Assembly (NCBI GenBank): GCA_947585605.1
Contig: CANPXC010000005.1
Span: 1 to 35,255 of the forward strand
Source: Candidatus Gastranaerophilales bacterium
GTDB taxonomy: Bacteria > Cyanobacteriota > Vampirovibrionia > Gastranaerophilales > Gastranaerophilaceae
Direction of reading: 5' to 3'
DNA: 35,255 nucleotides
Of the stretch, positions 1 to 7,405 are shown piece by piece. The translations under genes and the position numbers were made by a program. Position 1 is the stretch's first letter. Every line of letters begins with the position of its first letter. The notes below the pieces were generated by a model that did not search any database, was not told the DNA's origin, and worked only from the letters and a program-made list of their open reading frames with translations.

Positions 1-74
1 TCGGGATGACAAGATTCGAACTTGCGACCCCCGCGACCCGAACACGGTGCGCTACCAAGCTGCGCTACATCCCG
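1..74 (-). tRNA. tRNA-Pro (anticodon CGG)
   Basis: Read on the minus strand, the 74 bases fold as a full cloverleaf: acceptor CGGGATG pairs with CATCCCG, the D stem GCGC pairs with GCGC around AGCTTGGTA, the anticodon stem CCGTG pairs with CGCGG, and the T arm is GCAAG-TTCGAAT-CTTGT. The seven-base anticodon loop is TTCGGGT, so the anticodon is CGG (proline, codon CCG). The discriminator base A is at position 1. Whether CCA is encoded cannot be seen because the window starts there. Confidence 0.95.
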
Positions 75-100
75 ATTGTGTTATTATTTAATTTTTATAT

Positions 101-179
101 TGTAGCGCACCTACGGTGCTACCTCTCCTCGAACGTGACATTTAGTCACCTTCTCGTCGGCAGAGTCAAGCTCGCTACA
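101..179. repeat. structured palindromic intergenic element
   Basis: This GC-richer island sits in an AT-rich spacer upstream of the tRNA. Outer arms TGTAGCG (101-107) and CGCTACA (173-179) are complementary. Inside, GTAGCGCACC (102-111) can pair with GGTGCTAC (115-122) with one bulge, and GTGAC (135-139) pairs with GTCAC (145-149). No reading frame of interest is seen. It could be an RNA element of the tRNA precursor, a small RNA or an intergenic repeat. The family is not recognised. The rest of 81-294 holds only AT-rich sequence. Confidence 0.4.
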
Positions 180-294
180 TTTTGATAATTGTTATTTAGT
201 TTTCAATCAATCGATAACTTTATTTTAATACAAAAAAAATTTTTTAAAACAATTTTTATTCTGTTTTATTTCATTTTATAATTCGCGTTTTTAA

Positions 295-323
295 TAGACA
301 TTTCTGTTTATTTATTTTATAAT
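295..323 (+). promoter_or_regulatory. sigma70-type promoter of the CDF-CorC fusion gene
   Basis: TAGACA (295-300), a 17-base spacer and TATAAT (318-323) form a near-consensus promoter about 25 bases before an AAGGA ribosome site and the ATG at 355. Confidence 0.6.
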
Positions 324-354
324 ATTTCTCGTTATATAACAATTAAGGAAAAAA

Positions 355-2214
355 ATGACATCAGACTCAAACCCTGTGCAGGAAAAACAAGATATAGAAA
401 CAACACAGGAAAATAAAGAAAATAATTCTAACGTTAATCTTAAATTTAGAGCAGTTGTTAGAGCATTCTTAGCAAATATATTTATTACATTAATAAAATT
501 GTTTTCCTGGTATTTTACCAAAAGTTCCGCTATGTTCGCGGAAGCAGTCCACTCAGGTGTGGATTCTTTTAACAGTATATGTTTAATGGTAGGTTTAAAA
601 CGAGGCTCAAGACCTTCAGACAGAGTTCACCCCTTTGGTCACGGGCTTGAAACTAACGTATGGACTATTATTGCGTGTATATTAATGTTTTTTGGCGCCG
701 CTGTTTCGCTTATCAGTGCTTACGATAAAATTTTTGTAAATACCCACGAAGTTGAACAACTTATAAAAAATTACCACGCACTTGCTTTCATACTTATATG
801 CAGTATATGTTTTGAGGGCTGGGCTGTTAACAGTGCGGTTCACGCGGTTTTGGACGAATCCAACATTAAACATAAAAATCCGGTAATAGATTTTATTAAA
901 TCAATTAAGTACGTTCATAAAATTACTACACCTACAACAAAATACGTTTGGTATGAGGATGTAGTTGCGCTGACCGGTGTTATTGTAGCTTTTGTTGCGG
1001 TGTCAATCTCTAAATATATCTTACCGCTAAGTTTGGCACATATACCTGACGGTATTGCTTCCGGTATTATCGCTTCAATGCTGCTGTTTTTGGCCGGTTA
1101 TATGCTGAAAAATAATGTAAATCTTTTAACAGGGCTTTCCGCTGAACCGCAAGTTGAAGAAATAATTAAAAAAGTAACTGAAAATCTTCATTGCGTAAGC
1201 TGTGTTAAAGAATTAAAGACCATGAATATGGGTACTTCCGGTTTGATTGTTAATATTACCATTGAAGTAGACCCCGAAATCCAAGTTAAAGAAGCAGATG
1301 ATATTGCAGAAATGGTTGAACGTAAGATAAGAAAACACGTAAGCAATGTTTCACATGTTTCTGTTGAAATCGACTCAAATGACGCGGAAGAAAATTGGGA
1401 AGATAAGTTTGATAAAATAATTCAAGAAGGCGAAAAAATAGAAGTAATTGATGATAAAGAAGCAAATATGCTTTCTAATTTTTATTCTTTTGCTCAAACT
1501 GTCGTAAAAGAAATAATGGTTCCCCGTCCTAAAGTTTATTTTATTGACGCGGAAGAAAATTTAAATACATTAATTGATGTTATTATTGAATCCGGACATA
1601 CGCGTATCCCTATTTATGAAAATGCGGTTGATAATTTAATAGGTGTAATCAATGCAAAAGACGCGCTGAAGGCATTAAGGGATAAAACGTATGAGCAGGA
1701 AGGATTTGAAATAAAATCACTGGCAAGAGAAATTTTAATAATCCCTGAAAACAAATTTATAAGTGATTTGTTAAATGATTTCACGACGACAAAAAACCAA
1801 ATAGCCGCTGTTGTGGATGAACACGGCGGTATCGCGGGTATTGTTACCGTTGAGGATATTATAGAAGAAATAGTCGGTGAAATATATGATGAATTTGATG
1901 AAGCGCCTGTTCCCGAGCTGATAAAGATTGATGATAATACCTTAAATGTGTCCTCACAAATGGATATTGAAGATATAAACGAAAAATATGATTTAGATAT
2001 TCCAAATGAAGATTTTCAAACAATCGGCGGATACGTATTCGGACTTTTGGGGCGTGAACCTGAAATAGGCGATAAAGTTGAAGATAAAAATCTTTCTTTT
2101 GAGGTCATAGAGCTTGACGGAATAAGAATTTCACGCGTTATAATGAGAAAAAATACTCCGTTTGTCGAATCAATAAATAAAGAAGAAAATACTCAAACCA
2201 ATGAAACATTATAA
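355..2214 (+). CDS. cation diffusion facilitator fused to CBS pair and CorC/HlyC domain
   Basis: This 619-residue membrane protein joins two families that are normally separate. Residues about 30-255 form a six-helix CDF transporter related to the ZnT9-like branch: H66 and D70 in HSGVD, the RVHPFGHGLE signature near 90-100, ED at 201-202 and D232 in PDGIASG. Residues about 263-350 match the cytoplasmic CDF dimerisation domain. From about 395 there is a CBS pair of CorC type (EIMVPRPK at 387-394, then VVDEHGGIAGIVTVEDIIEE near 506-525). Residues about 530-605 form a CorC_HlyC domain ending in IDGIRISRV-like sequence. It probably moves divalent metal out of the cytoplasm, with the CBS part sensing nucleotide or metal (inference). 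Start ATG has an AAGGA site 7 bases upstream. It overlaps era by 14 bases, so the two are likely co-transcribed. The usual DUF21 membrane partner of CorC domains is replaced here by the CDF domain. Confidence 0.9.
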   Translation: MTSDSNPVQEKQDIETTQENKENNSNVNLKFRAVVRAFLANIFITLIKLFSWYFTKSSAMFAEAVHSGVDSFNSICLMVGLKRGSRPSDRVHPFGHGLETNVWTIIACILMFFGAAVSLISAYDKIFVNTHEVEQLIKNYHALAFILICSICFEGWAVNSAVHAVLDESNIKHKNPVIDFIKSIKYVHKITTPTTKYVWYEDVVALTGVIVAFVAVSISKYILPLSLAHIPDGIASGIIASMLLFLAGYMLKNNVNLLTGLSAEPQVEEIIKKVTENLHCVSCVKELKTMNMGTSGLIVNITIEVDPEIQVKEADDIAEMVERKIRKHVSNVSHVSVEIDSNDAEENWEDKFDKIIQEGEKIEVIDDKEANMLSNFYSFAQTVVKEIMVPRPKVYFIDAEENLNTLIDVIIESGHTRIPIYENAVDNLIGVINAKDALKALRDKTYEQEGFEIKSLAREILIIPENKFISDLLNDFTTTKNQIAAVVDEHGGIAGIVTVEDIIEEIVGEIYDEFDEAPVPELIKIDDNTLNVSSQMDIEDINEKYDLDIPNEDFQTIGGYVFGLLGREPEIGDKVEDKNLSFEVIELDGIRISRVIMRKNTPFVESINKEENTQTNETL

Positions 2215-3088
2215 ATTCGGATATGTTGCAATAATAGGAAGACCTAATGTCGGTAAATCAACCATATTAAACAGATTAATCGGACAAAAAATAGCTATTG
2301 CAACTAATAAGGCTCAAACTACAAGACGGAGAATTAACGGTATTTTGACGACAGACGAAGCGCAAATTGTGTTTGTTGATACCCCCGGAATTCATAAACC
2401 TATTGATAAATTAAGCGAGTGTTTGGTGGATGAGGCTAAAAGTGCCATACCTGACGTCGATTTAGTGGTTTTTGTTGTTGACGGTTCAACATCGGCAGGC
2501 AGGGGCGATAAGTGGATTGTTGAAAATGTTCTTAAATCATATAACGGCGAAATGCTTATTGCCGCTAACAAATATGATTTGGAAAAAGATATTAACAAAA
2601 GAGAAGAAAATCTTTTAACATATAAAACTCTGTTTGAAAAGAATTATTCGTGCGTGAAAATCTCGGCGAAAACAGGCAGAAATTTTGATACTTTAATAAA
2701 AAATATCGTAAGAAAGCTGCCTGCGGGTGAAAAAATTTATGATGATGATGAAATTACGGACGAAACCATGCGAAATATCGCAAGAGAGCTTATAAGAGAA
2801 AAAATTCTTTTATATACCCGCGATGAGGTTCCGCACAGTGTAGCTGTTATTATTGAGTCTTATGAAGAACAAGAAAATCTTGATAAAATTACCGCACAAA
2901 TTATTGTCGAACAGGAAACTCAAAAGGGAATTATAATCGGTAAAAACGCGTCAATGCTTAAAAAAATAGGAACCGAAGCAAGAAAAGAAATTGAGCAAAC
3001 CGCAGGGAAGAAAGTTTTTTTGGATTTACAGGTAAAAGTTATAAAAGATTGGCGTAAAAAATCCAAAGATATGGAAAAGATGTATTAA
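2201..3088 (+). CDS. era: GTPase Era
   Basis: Era is a GTPase that binds 16S rRNA near its 3' end and helps assemble the small ribosomal subunit. The 295-residue protein has the normal length and order: P-loop GRPNVGKST (13-21), switch I with TNKAQTTRR, DTPG (60-63), NKYD (123-126), SAK (155-157), and a C-terminal KH domain with the GIIIGKNASMLKKIG loop (about 243-257). The ATG lies inside the last codons of the upstream fusion gene (14-base overlap), so translation is probably coupled. In many bacteria era sits beside a CorC-type CBS protein gene (ybeX/corC or hemolysin-like). That fits the CBS half of the upstream fusion. No clear terminator follows in the 90-base gap. Confidence 0.97.
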   Translation: MKHYKFGYVAIIGRPNVGKSTILNRLIGQKIAIATNKAQTTRRRINGILTTDEAQIVFVDTPGIHKPIDKLSECLVDEAKSAIPDVDLVVFVVDGSTSAGRGDKWIVENVLKSYNGEMLIAANKYDLEKDINKREENLLTYKTLFEKNYSCVKISAKTGRNFDTLIKNIVRKLPAGEKIYDDDEITDETMRNIARELIREKILLYTRDEVPHSVAVIIESYEEQENLDKITAQIIVEQETQKGIIIGKNASMLKKIGTEARKEIEQTAGKKVFLDLQVKVIKDWRKKSKDMEKMY

Positions 3089-3178
3089 AATTTATAGTCT
3101 TTTTAATTAGTTGAAGCAGGGTTGTAAAATCTAAAAATATACTTTATAGCTGGATTAGTTAATAACCTTGGTATTTAT

Positions 3179-5782
3179 ATGTTTAAACCTCCGGTAAAAT
3201 TAATCCTGCTAATAATTTTGTTATGCTTTAATTTTTCTTTATGTTTTGCTGATGATATTTATACTTATAATGAATTAATTGATAATTTAACAGAATCTTG
3301 TGAACAAAAGGATATAAATATACAAGAAGATTTAAAAGCTAATTGTTCCGTGGGTTGTCCTATGCCTTCTTCAGTAAATATAAACGGGAATAACCATACA
3401 ATAGACGGTAATGATTGCGGCGGATTTATTCTGGAAAACGGTAAAACTCTTAATATGAGCGCGGTAAAAGCTGAAAATTTCCACGGAACTCAAGGCGGAG
3501 TGGTTTATAATAACAATGGCTGCAGTGTTAACTCTTTAGATGGTGAATTTTGTCATAATTCCTCGGACGGTGACGGAGGAGTTATATATAATAATGCCAA
3601 TATAGGTAATATAAACGGAGAATTTTCCGATAATCATTCGGTTAATAACGGCGGAGCCGTTTATAATAATTCCTTAAGCCGAATAGAAAATGTAACGGGA
3701 AGTTTTAAAAATAATTCAACTACTGATTCTACTGGCGGTGCAATATGTAATATGGGAGAAGTAGGCAGGGTTAATGCATATTTTAACTCAAATCGTGCGG
3801 TTACGGGAAATGGCGGTGCTGTTTCAAATTATTCAAAAATAGATTATATTGAAGCGGATTTTAATTCAAATAATGCAAAAGAGTCCGGCGGTGCCGTTTT
3901 TAATTCGGGTTTAATAGGGTATTTAAAAGGTAATTTTAACGGAAACAGCTCTGAAGAAAATAATATGTATATGGGCGGCGGGGCAATAATGAACTATGGC
4001 TCGATTAATAAATTATCGGGCAAATTTGAAAATAATAAAACAAACGGTTACGGCGGAGCTATACATAATGCTTACGGCGTAATTAATCTTATATCTGATG
4101 AAGAAGATATTATTTTTAACGGAAATACCGATTCAACAGGTTCAAATGCAATATATAATGACAGCGGCGTTGTAAACCTAAATGCCGGAGGTTATGATAT
4201 TGTTATTAATGACGCTATAACCGGCGGGAATACTGATTACAGCCATGATTCAATCATAAATATAAATAATCCGGCAGTTTCTCAGTCCGGGCAAGGAAAT
4301 ATAGCAATAAATAATACGGTTGCGGATAATATTATAAATATGTACGGCGGTACATTAAAGTTGGGCTTAAATCCTAATGACGGCACGACGGGTGAATTTT
4401 TAAAAAGCGTTGATTTTAATTTTTACGGAGGAACGCTGGATTTAAGGGATGAAAATATACACAATACAAATCTTGGTAATTTAACCTTGTACTCCGACAT
4501 GAATTTAAAGCTGGACGGAAGCTTTGAAGAACCTTTATCCGATACTTTTACCGCAAATTCTTTTGTTTCAAACGGATTTAATATTAATATAACCGATATT
4601 TTATTAATGACAACCACAAATGAAAAGAGAATAGAAATATCACCAATCGGAGAAAATATAGATGAAACGGTAAGAAATTTAATAAAAGAAGCAATTATAT
4701 ATACAGGCGGTGATGTGATAAATTCTCCTATATATAAGTATAAATCTTGGTATGACAAAGAAAACGGTCTTATTATATTTGAAAGACTTGAAGGAACTGA
4801 TATTTATAATCCGTCTGTAAAAGCTGCCGCTGTAGCTGCACAATTGGGCGGATATTTATTTCAGTTAAACTCGTATCAGGAAGCATTCAGAAGAATGGAT
4901 ATGTATATGTTAATGACTAACAGACAAAGATTGACATATAAATATGCAAATAAATATGCTTCAATTGACTCTGCGAACGGGTATTATAATCCCTATTCGC
5001 CTTATGATAATAAATATGGCTGGATAAGCCCTTATAGTGTGTTTGAAAATGTCCCCTTGAAAAGAGGTTATAAGGTATCGAATATTTTATACGGTACATT
5101 TGCCGGGATAGAATCAGAATTAATTAATTTAAAAAAAGATTGGGATTTAATTTGGAGTCCGTATATAGGCTATAACGGTTCTCATCAGGCTTATCAAGGA
5201 ATTGATATATATCAAAACGGCGGTTCGTTCGGTGGTGTCGCAATGGCTTATAAGGGGAATTTATTTACCGGATTGACCTTGAATGCCGGAGTAAATAACT
5301 GTGAAGCCGATAATATGTATGGCAAAGATAATTTTTCCATGATTATGGGCGGTTTAGCAAGTAAAACAGGTTATAACTTTGAATTTAATGACGGCAGATT
5401 TATTCTGCAGCCTAATTATTTTATGTCTTATACATTTGTAAATACATTTGATTATAACAATGCCGCAGGAATTAGAATATCTTCAAGTCCGTTAAATGCG
5501 CTGCAAGTTGCGCCGGGTATCAGATTTATAGGCAATTTTGAAAACGGACTGCAGCCATATTCAACTTTATATATGGTATGGAATTTAATTGATAAATCTA
5601 AATTTAAAGCAAATGATGTTTCGCTTCCGCAATTAAGCATAAAACCGTTTGTATTTTATTCTGTAGGGGTAAGAAAAATATTCAATGAAAATTTTACGGG
5701 ATATTCACAAGTATATTTAGTAAACGGCGGCAGAAACGGTGTAGGTCTACAGGCAGGATTAAGGTTTAAAGTCGGGCATTAA
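3179..5782 (+). CDS. Pmp-like autotransporter with GGA[I/V]/FxxN repeats
   Basis: This 867-residue protein is predicted to be exported and anchored in the outer membrane. A signal peptide occupies residues 1-24 (charged start, LILLIILLCF core, cut near CFA). Residues about 100-300 carry eight GG[A/V]-type motifs (starting near 106, 133, 158, 186, 212, 237, 267 and 292), alternating with seven FxxN motifs (F124, F149, F176, F202, F228, F253, F283). This is the signature spacing of chlamydial polymorphic outer membrane proteins and suggests a beta-helix passenger. Residues about 600-867 alternate polar and aromatic strands, like an autotransporter beta-barrel, but the chain ends in FKVGH rather than the usual aromatic residue. 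Several Cys lie in the first 130 residues. It likely acts in adhesion or surface display (inference). No clear ribosome site precedes the ATG, and a possible promoter is TTGTAA-17-TATAGC just upstream of it. Confidence 0.8.
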   Translation: MFKPPVKLILLIILLCFNFSLCFADDIYTYNELIDNLTESCEQKDINIQEDLKANCSVGCPMPSSVNINGNNHTIDGNDCGGFILENGKTLNMSAVKAENFHGTQGGVVYNNNGCSVNSLDGEFCHNSSDGDGGVIYNNANIGNINGEFSDNHSVNNGGAVYNNSLSRIENVTGSFKNNSTTDSTGGAICNMGEVGRVNAYFNSNRAVTGNGGAVSNYSKIDYIEADFNSNNAKESGGAVFNSGLIGYLKGNFNGNSSEENNMYMGGGAIMNYGSINKLSGKFENNKTNGYGGAIHNAYGVINLISDEEDIIFNGNTDSTGSNAIYNDSGVVNLNAGGYDIVINDAITGGNTDYSHDSIININNPAVSQSGQGNIAINNTVADNIINMYGGTLKLGLNPNDGTTGEFLKSVDFNFYGGTLDLRDENIHNTNLGNLTLYSDMNLKLDGSFEEPLSDTFTANSFVSNGFNINITDILLMTTTNEKRIEISPIGENIDETVRNLIKEAIIYTGGDVINSPIYKYKSWYDKENGLIIFERLEGTDIYNPSVKAAAVAAQLGGYLFQLNSYQEAFRRMDMYMLMTNRQRLTYKYANKYASIDSANGYYNPYSPYDNKYGWISPYSVFENVPLKRGYKVSNILYGTFAGIESELINLKKDWDLIWSPYIGYNGSHQAYQGIDIYQNGGSFGGVAMAYKGNLFTGLTLNAGVNNCEADNMYGKDNFSMIMGGLASKTGYNFEFNDGRFILQPNYFMSYTFVNTFDYNNAAGIRISSSPLNALQVAPGIRFIGNFENGLQPYSTLYMVWNLIDKSKFKANDVSLPQLSIKPFVFYSVGVRKIFNENFTGYSQVYLVNGGRNGVGLQAGLRFKVGH

Positions 5783-5787
5783 ACCAA

Positions 5788-5823
5788 ATCCGCCCTGCGA
5801 AACTGCAGAGCGGATAAATTTTT
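5788..5823. terminator. hairpin terminator after the autotransporter gene
   Basis: ATCCGC (5788-5793) pairs with GCGGAT (5810-5815), and CTGC (5795-5798) pairs with GCAG (5805-5808). AAATTTTT follows on the plus strand. It sits between convergent genes and ends just at the stop of the small minus-strand gene, so it may serve both. Confidence 0.6.
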
Positions 5824-5932
5824 ATGAATTTGCATTTGAAACTGTTTGTGTTTCTTCTTTTTTCTTTTTCATTAATTTTGCTATTCCGTAACCAATTCCG
5901 GCAATTGCACCAAGCATTAATAGTTTATTCAT
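5822..5932 (-). CDS. small single-helix membrane protein, 36 residues
   Basis: This tiny reading frame starts with ATG 7 bases after a very strong GGGAGGG ribosome site. It encodes MNKLLMLGAIAGIGYGIAKL followed by a lysine run (MKKKKEE) and a polar Thr/Ser/Asn tail. The picture is one glycine-rich hydrophobic helix with a positively charged cytoplasmic edge. It resembles the N-terminal part of small YtxH-type or similar envelope proteins, but no family is assigned. The strong ribosome site, and the terminator at the stop codon, support expression. The remaining bases to 6111 hold only the leader of the next gene. Confidence 0.6.
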   Translation of the reverse strand: MNKLLMLGAIAGIGYGIAKLMKKKKEETQTVSNANS

Positions 5933-6111
5933 TATTATTCCCTCCCGTTTTTACTTTTTGATGTTAACTTGTTATAAGAAAATTTTCCATATCGTAATTT
6001 CTTGAAATGCGGATAATATTATTTTTTTTCGAATTTGAAAATTATGATATAATTTATGAAGTCAGAGGTAGTTGCAGTTTAGGCAGCTGAGTATAGATAC
6101 AGGGGGATATT

Positions 6112-7404
6112 TTGAGCTTTTCATTTATTCAAATTTCGGATATTCATTTAGGCCGCCCGTTTTCTGACTTGTCAAAATATTCTGTTGATATAAATTTAAA
6201 ACACTTGTATAAAAATGCAGTTGAAAAAGCATTAAATAATGCCGTTGATTTTGCTATCGGTAAAGCTGTTGATTTCGTTTTAATATGCGGAGATACCTTT
6301 GATTCAAATGAACAGGATTTTGAAGCTAAAATTATATTAAAAGAAGTTTTAAATAAACTTTTATCTGCTGATATCAAAGTTTTTTTAATCTGCGGCAATC
6401 ATGACCCGTTATCTTCTTATAATAAGTTAACGTTTGATTTTGATGAAAATTCCCCTATTCATATAACGGGATTAAATTCAAAAAATCCCGCAGAATATAC
6501 GCTAAAGGATAAATCGGGAAAGAATGACGTAATAATTCACGCTTTCAGCTTTGAAAATAATGTGTTAAAAGAAAATCCCGTTAAGTATTTTACTCCGCCT
6601 CAGAAGGAGAATGGGGGAGCATTTCATATCGGAATGCTTCACTGTGATTTGGATTGCTCAAGTGAAAGCCCTTATGCACCTTGTAAATCCGCTCAATTAA
6701 AAGATATAAATTATAATTATTGGGCTTTGGGGCATATACACATTCCTAGCGTTATTGATGATAAAATCGTTTATTCCGGAACTATTCAAGGCCGTAATAC
6801 TAAAGAAACCGGAGTTCACGGTATACGATATATTAAGGTTGATGATAATAATGCAATTGCGGAAAATTCATTTATACCCCTTGATGTTATACGTTACGAG
6901 GATTTATGTATTGATTTATCCTCCTCTAAAGATATCACTTCAGCGGCTTCCGTTATTACCGACTCCGTTTATGATTTAATCGGGAACGATAAAAATACTT
7001 CCTGTGAACTTTTTCTTTTAAGAATTTACTTGACCGGCATGGTATGTTTTTATGATGAAATAAATGAACAATTCTTTTCGGTACTCTCTGAACGATTAAA
7101 TAATCAGACTCAAGGGAAAATTTGTATTTCTCAAATTAATAATAATACCTCAATAAAAGCGGATTTGGAGGCAATTATCTCCGATGAGGGTATTGCGGGC
7201 GAAATATATAAGACAATTCAAAATGATGATAATATGACTTCATTTTTTAATTCGGTTCAAAATTCTTTGCAAAAATTGGTTTCCGATTGCAATTATTCCG
7301 AAGAAGAAAAGCAAAAACTTCAAGTTGAAGTATTAAATTCGGTTAAGGAAAATTGCATAAATATCTGCGGTAGTATTTGTGCTGACGAAAGAACGGTTGA
7401 TTAA
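6112..7404 (+). CDS. YhaO/SbcD-like metallophosphoesterase nuclease
   Basis: This is a DNA repair exonuclease subunit of the Mre11/SbcD class, 430 residues. All phosphoesterase motifs are visible: SDIHLG (D10, H12), CGDTFD (D61), CGNHDP (N96, H97), LHCD (about 178) and GHIHIP (about 207-212). These bind two metal ions. The remaining C-terminal part is variable, as in B. subtilis YhaO. The start is TTG at 6112, chosen because AGGGGGAT lies 3-10 bases upstream and the protein begins at the normal place before the first motif. The next gene encodes the matching Rad50-like ATPase and overlaps or abuts it, so the two probably form a complex acting on DNA ends. The TTG start and weak -10 (TATAAT at 6048-6053, poor -35) suggest low expression. 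Confidence 0.9.
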   Translation: MSFSFIQISDIHLGRPFSDLSKYSVDINLKHLYKNAVEKALNNAVDFAIGKAVDFVLICGDTFDSNEQDFEAKIILKEVLNKLLSADIKVFLICGNHDPLSSYNKLTFDFDENSPIHITGLNSKNPAEYTLKDKSGKNDVIIHAFSFENNVLKENPVKYFTPPQKENGGAFHIGMLHCDLDCSSESPYAPCKSAQLKDINYNYWALGHIHIPSVIDDKIVYSGTIQGRNTKETGVHGIRYIKVDDNNAIAENSFIPLDVIRYEDLCIDLSSSKDITSAASVITDSVYDLIGNDKNTSCELFLLRIYLTGMVCFYDEINEQFFSVLSERLNNQTQGKICISQINNNTSIKADLEAIISDEGIAGEIYKTIQNDDNMTSFFNSVQNSLQKLVSDCNYSEEEKQKLQVEVLNSVKENCINICGSICADERTVD

Positions 7405-7405
7405 T

